The notes beneath the pieces are model-generated. The model was not told the DNA's origin and did not search any database. It saw nothing but the letters and a program-made list of their open reading frames with translations. From assembly GCA_903922535.1 (NCBI GenBank), contig CAIXUF010001407.1, forward strand, positions 1 through 18,164: a stretch of 18,164 bases of DNA, read 5' to 3'. Every line of letters starts with the position of its first letter. Within the stretch, counting starts at the first letter, position 1. The translations under genes were made by a program, and so were the position numbers. This stretch comes from Candidatus Hydrogenedentota bacterium (lineage in GTDB: Bacteria; Hydrogenedentota; Hydrogenedentia; Hydrogenedentiales; CAITNO01). This document shows, piece after piece, positions 15,701-18,164 of the stretch.

Positions 15701-16638
15701 TCCTCCATGGGCCCGCCCCACCCCACGCACTTCCCGTAACAGACGGTCATCCGGGGCACGTGGTTCGGTATCTGGCGCGAGTAAGCCAGCACGTGGAGCG
15801 CCTCATAACCGTTGCCGGGAACCGTGCCGACAGGCCGGCTGACGTTGGAAGGAATCACGTAGTAACCCCACTTCAAACGCCGTGAAAAGTCCGAGCCCGC
15901 CATCGCGAGCCGCACGTCCACCGCCTTGTCCCCGATCATAATCGGCACGCCGTCCCCCGTCGTCTTACCGGACGGCACCGAGGCTGGATCGATCGCCGCG
16001 CCGGGATTCGGCTTCTTCACGCCGGTTGAATCTGTCAAACAAGCGTCAAGGTTCACAGGAGACATGCCCGGGGGAAGGGTGGTCACTTTCACCGCCTTGA
16101 GGCGAGCCCCTTTCTGCAGGGTGACGACGAGCGGCTGGTCAACCGGGGCGGAAAATGAAGCGTTCCCTTCCTCGCTGGTTCCCGCCAGCGCGATGCTGAG
16201 ACCATCGCCCATTCTTTGTATTGAAAAGGGAACCCATGCGGATGTGGCGCCATTGGTCAAGGCGATCGCGGTCTTCTTTCCCGTCTTCCCGGCACCGAGG
16301 GTGAGTGTAAGGCTCTTCTCGCCCTTGACGAGAGAGACCGAGCCGCCGGGGAAAGCCAGGGCGGCCCCGGAGGCTGGCAATGACACTTCCCCTGTAAGGA
16401 TGTAGTAAGCTCCGCTCCAAGGTTGCTTCACGTCAAAGGTTGCGGCTTCTTTGGCATCCGCGGCACCAAGTTCGCCGGGCCCCCACGGCTGTTTCGTGTA
16501 TTCGGCGGGAAACGACGCCATACGGCTATCCGGCGCCGCGACTGGCGCTGCTAACGCCCACATTCCCCCACCACAGGCGGCGGATACTACGAGAACTCCA
16601 CAGAGACGAGAGATCAATCTACGGCTTGCTGAGCACAT
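12721..16638 (-). CDS. Very large exported clan GH-A-like protein with alanine-heptad/proline stalk insert
   Basis: ATG 16638 is chosen because AGGAAGG (16648-16654) sits nine bases upstream; ATG 16647 touches that ribosome site directly. The 1305-residue product has a signal peptide (RLCGVLVVSAACGGGMWALAAPVAA). Residues about 40-520 are beta-sandwich-like. A TIM-barrel-like part begins at SPFGIWEFWW (about 530) and includes HESRSSD (Glu 642) and DKPIWTTEALYHG (Glu 766). The latter resembles the strand-7 nucleophile motif of clan GH-A (GH39/GH5-type) enzymes, and Glu 642 is the acid/base candidate. C-terminal sandwich domains follow from about 870. The last one is interrupted at 1122-1239 by a long Ala/Tyr heptad helix and a proline-rich arm, then resumes at YGIARVSYPAKLTKVIL. 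The stop overlaps the next gene's ATG by 4 bp. Glycosidase activity is inferred, and no characterised homologue is recognised. Confidence 0.85.
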   Translation of the reverse strand: MCSASRRLISRLCGVLVVSAACGGGMWALAAPVAAPDSRMASFPAEYTKQPWGPGELGAADAKEAATFDVKQPWSGAYYILTGEVSLPASGAALAFPGGSVSLVKGEKSLTLTLGAGKTGKKTAIALTNGATSAWVPFSIQRMGDGLSIALAGTSEEGNASFSAPVDQPLVVTLQKGARLKAVKVTTLPPGMSPVNLDACLTDSTGVKKPNPGAAIDPASVPSGKTTGDGVPIMIGDKAVDVRLAMAGSDFSRRLKWGYYVIPSNVSRPVGTVPGNGYEALHVLAYSRQIPNHVPRMTVCYGKCVGWGGPMEEDVVPVPDVMAGGESVYVQSRIPVKLSDGKAGWLYHLRIPVARAASAWFSEDTQFEFTRDKEDLHNLPDPNEFGRVPVGLPSSVVIVSATAERAPVGFAYVLGEPGNVFHETQEPVLTINLVNRLDGEFKGRLYARSAGPGTVEEGSPLRSEWTVENNITLKKGESRDFPIKVMPAERKKRGWFDVEIGIECDGKPVQVYRTTYAVLAPDTRKAMADSPFGIWEFWWPHASYARHDRQVKDIATLINKGGWRWTYGGSAQERARGSTLSAEQLYDDYKITYTIRNLPNGYQRKEGWWDEKVFEETIAPGIRDFAKNPAKGQDRTYKVLHESRSSDTFLRHFSVFFGGEPYAMPDKEKAGIDAQFAHVVKYCQAVKKADPQAKICLINDYPGVGAEFMKRGMPKDAFDVFGTEVANFMREPERQPDWMCLLGILQDWKRAKAKYGYEDKPIWTTEALYHGTSPANLSLHKQAVIQTREAMLALANGVQRMCAAGCIRDCTDDYRWSNWGQVGLCFREPEMNPKPAYPMYAWLTQVLDQAKYAGKITPDSTSLHILDFKTPAGDHVYPVWCVRGRQDVTLVVKGGHPAVNDVYGNQLPTAVKDERLIVPVTDAPLYVTGTTIEGVAARKPLEEKTDGGSPIVEFDKAGVFAVEPSTNRTMENNWDYPRIKGDFAVEVVQEDGAGAVELALKDDPDPRKLLERYVELKLAQPVVLKDRVEAFTVRVKGNGGWGRVMFELVDAEGRIWTSCGNQYSGSCNASDNRGDSYISFDGWRTLTVAAPGRFPATDLTAYLPSSTEWWPENTPESRQQLADYQKATALYEKAMEAFPSVKKAYDDAKQAHEEKQAEYRKAKAAYDKEQKDHTAAVAAYKKSLVSYNQAKTAYDRAVKKGDKDAAPPVAPEEPRLSVTPPPTPPEDMPKAPVAPKSPGQFRDYGIARVSYPAKLTKVILAAPPHILYVDDEVPVTNRAVFISRVGVKYEAADGMAAAVKKTKDE
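12922..13275 (-). other. Ala-rich heptad helix plus polyproline arm inserted in a beta-sandwich
   Basis: Codons 13275 to 13039 encode residues 1122-1200. Every seventh residue is aromatic or His for eleven consecutive heptads: Y, Y, F, Y, H, Y, Y, H, Y, Y, Y. Ala often occupies the position before it and the third position of the heptad. One Pro follows the Phe, so the first two heptads may form a separate helix or kink. A six-residue linker (GDKDAA) leads to 33 residues (codons 13020-12922) with 13 prolines, eight of them on one phase of a three-residue repeat. Sandwich-like sequence lies on both sides, so the insert must leave and return to the same domain. Confidence 0.75.
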
Positions 16639-16911
16639 CCTGACCATCCTTCCTGCTGTATTTCCCCGGACAGTGGCCCGCGCGTTATAAGAAGCGGCAA
16701 CCTCTAGCGGCTACTTGCATGGTAAAGGTAACACATGGGGGTGAGACAGAACTTCCCGCTTCTGTTCTCTTTCTTCCCATATCTTCAGGTTGTCTGCCCT
16801 TGAGAGGCCAGCCCATCCGCGCCGCATCACCACCGCTCCACCTCGTCAATAACCACTGAATCGCCATCGGCGCGCAGGCATTCATGACCCCCCGTGTTGT
16901 CCGGCTCAACG
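16639..16911 (-). other. Intergenic region between beta-propeller gene and large GH-like gene
   Basis: This 273-bp gap holds the AGGAAGG ribosome site (16648-16654) and a TATAAC (complement of 16684-16689) that could be a -10 box, without a matching -35. A 76-residue frame starting at 16915 overlaps the propeller stop as ATGA, but it has no recognisable domain. In another minus-strand frame, bases 16916 down to 16827 read as coding-like sequence rich in GC at third positions and end with DSVVIDEVERW and TGA. That could be a frameshifted tail or a leftover gene end. No terminator hairpin with a T-run was found. Confidence 0.3.
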
Positions 16912-18164
16912 TCATGGCTGTCGTTCGGATTCAGGGATGTGGACCGCGAACAAGGAAACCGCATACCAATTCTTTGCGCCCGCGGCGGGCGGCAGACACC
17001 CGTTCATCGTGATGAAGAGCGTTGAACCGTCAGGCGACAAGGCCGATCCGTACGATCCGTCCGGATTGTAGTTATACTTGCGGGCGTAGAACGGATTCAT
17101 GAACGCGATGACCTTGATGGTCTTTGTCCGTGTATCGAACTGCTTGATGGGCATGCCTTCGTTGGCAATGCCTCCATGGCTGCCGCCGACGTAATACAGA
17201 TATCGTCCCGCGGCGTCGGCATCCAGCGAAGTGATCGTGCTATCCGTCTTGCCGATGAACAGGGGACCGATGAACTCCAGCCTCTCGCCTTGGACATCGA
17301 ACTTCCAGAGGTTGCCCGCAAAATCGCTCACATACACGACGCCGCCCGGCAGTTCCTCCGTGCAGGATCGAATATCGAAGCGCCTCGAGGCTTTCAATGC
17401 AAACGTGGTCATCTTGCCGGTGTTGGGATCGTAGCAGCCCATGGCGCCGGTTACGGCGTTGCTGCTGCTGACGAAATAGACTCGGCCCGTACTCTTCGCG
17501 AAGATCATGTAGCGCTGGGGCCCCTGTCCAGGTTCACTCTTGAACAGCAGCTTCTTCCCCGCACAGTCAAACGCGAAGAAGACCTGATGCTGTTCGGTGC
17601 CGCCGTAGTAGATCAGCCGTTCGGGATCGAACTGTCCAACTGGAATGGACTCGGGAACTTCCCCGTGCATCATGATCTCGGTCTTTCCTGCAACCGGGTC
17701 AGTCTTGAGAACCCAATCTCCCTGGTAATGATGCTTTCTGCCGCCCTCGCCATCCGTATAACCGGCAGAGCCGCGGTGCGTCGAGTAATACAGGCAGCCG
17801 TCTTTGCCGACCCCGATCTTGCTGTGAATCTTGCCGGGCCGGTAGTCATCGGACTGAAGACTAAGAAACGCGGTTGTTCCGAGGAGTATCCGGAGATCCT
17901 TCTTCGCCGCGTCGTACTCGTAAACGAAGGCGTCGAACTTGTGGTCGCCGATGGCGGAGTAGTACTTGCCGCTCACGGCGGCTCCGTCCCCCCAATCCGA
18001 CCACGGATTGCCGACGTGGTCCTGGCCGGGATAGTACGCAAAGTCGATGGTCGGCGCCGTTTTGGCGACTGTGAACTTTCCTGTGAACGTGAGGCCCGGC
18101 GGCATCTGGACGAATTCAGGAGCGGTGTCGGTGACGATCTTGGCCCCGTCAGGCAAAGCCGGCG
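16912..18164 (-). CDS. Beta-propeller-fold protein, 5' truncated by window edge
   Basis: The frame is open to the right edge; TTG 18156 is only the first start-like codon inside it, and upstream codons (Ala, Pro) continue past it. At least 416 residues are present, so the missing N-terminus, probably with the export signal, is outside the window. The sequence shows repeated blade-like units: GKIHSKIGVGKDGCLYYSTHRG, RVYFVSSSNAV..MGCYDPNTGKM, GVVYVSDFAGNLWKFD, GRYLYYVGGSHGG and SALSPDGSTLFITMNG. This is the pattern of SMP-30/gluconolactonase-like or WD40-like propellers. The C-terminus ends LFAVHIPESERQP. I do not recognise an enzymatic signature; ligand sensing, sugar-lactone hydrolysis or scaffolding are all possible. 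It is upstream of, and codirectional with, the large GH-like gene across a 273-bp gap. Confidence 0.8.
   Translation of the reverse strand, partial: PALPDGAKIVTDTAPEFVQMPPGLTFTGKFTVAKTAPTIDFAYYPGQDHVGNPWSDWGDGAAVSGKYYSAIGDHKFDAFVYEYDAAKKDLRILLGTTAFLSLQSDDYRPGKIHSKIGVGKDGCLYYSTHRGSAGYTDGEGGRKHHYQGDWVLKTDPVAGKTEIMMHGEVPESIPVGQFDPERLIYYGGTEQHQVFFAFDCAGKKLLFKSEPGQGPQRYMIFAKSTGRVYFVSSSNAVTGAMGCYDPNTGKMTTFALKASRRFDIRSCTEELPGGVVYVSDFAGNLWKFDVQGERLEFIGPLFIGKTDSTITSLDADAAGRYLYYVGGSHGGIANEGMPIKQFDTRTKTIKVIAFMNPFYARKYNYNPDGSYGSALSPDGSTLFITMNGCLPPAAGAKNWYAVSLFAVHIPESERQP

Noticed and set aside
16685..16915. 76-residue minus-strand frame overlapping the propeller stop as ATGA
   Set aside because: The overlap looks like coupling, but the product has no domain and a biased Arg/Gly/Pro composition. 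A different frame over part of the same bases looks more coding-like.

Overview
The window looks like an accessory glycan-related region of a GC-rich (about 60% by eye) bacterium with large secreted proteins. The combination of an autotransporter-associated beta-strand repeat protein, a DUF4434 protein, a right-handed beta-helix protein and large unclassified glycoside-hydrolase-like proteins, with no SusC/SusD-type transporter, resembles loci of the PVC superphylum (Kiritimatiellota or Lentisphaerota). That placement is an inference; there is no rRNA or other marker gene here. No tRNA, rRNA, CRISPR array, transposase or transcription regulator was seen.

Layout. Plus strand, 1-3861: an SGNH/GDSL hydrolase cut by the left edge, a secreted beta-helix protein with a G8-like N-terminus and a CBM5/12-like C-terminal segment, and a DUF4434 TIM-barrel protein. 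They are closely packed (1 bp and 42 bp gaps). Minus strand, 3867-8222: a 1451-residue exported repeat protein that converges on the DUF4434 gene with only 5 bp between stop codons. At 8223-8453 there is an AT-rich upstream region. A decayed plus-strand fragment (8368-8511) of a paralogue of the beta-helix gene lies partly inside it. Minus strand, 16638 down to 8454: a tightly coupled run of a 1305-residue GH-like protein, a GH42-like protein (4-bp ATGA overlap) and a phosphodiester glycosidase (NAGPA/DUF2233) whose 3' end runs antisense into the beta-helix remnant. Minus strand at the right edge: a beta-propeller protein cut by the window end.

Most products carry export signals and carbohydrate-active folds, so the simplest reading is extracellular or envelope glycan processing. 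The three-gene minus-strand run is the best candidate for one functional unit: two large putative glycosidases plus an enzyme family that cleaves sugar-1-phosphodiesters. The substrate cannot be read from sequence.

The most unusual signal is an insert in the C-terminal sandwich of the 1305-residue protein (12922-13275). It has eleven consecutive heptad positions occupied by Tyr, Phe or His, on an Ala-rich helix of about 79 residues, followed by 33 residues with proline at every third position. The two arms have nearly equal predicted length, which suggests an alpha-helix/polyproline-II hairpin stalk. Next in interest are the beta-helix gene remnant that now supplies antisense codons to a neighbouring gene, and a REPIN-like double hairpin inside the predicted 5' coding end of the GH42-like gene.
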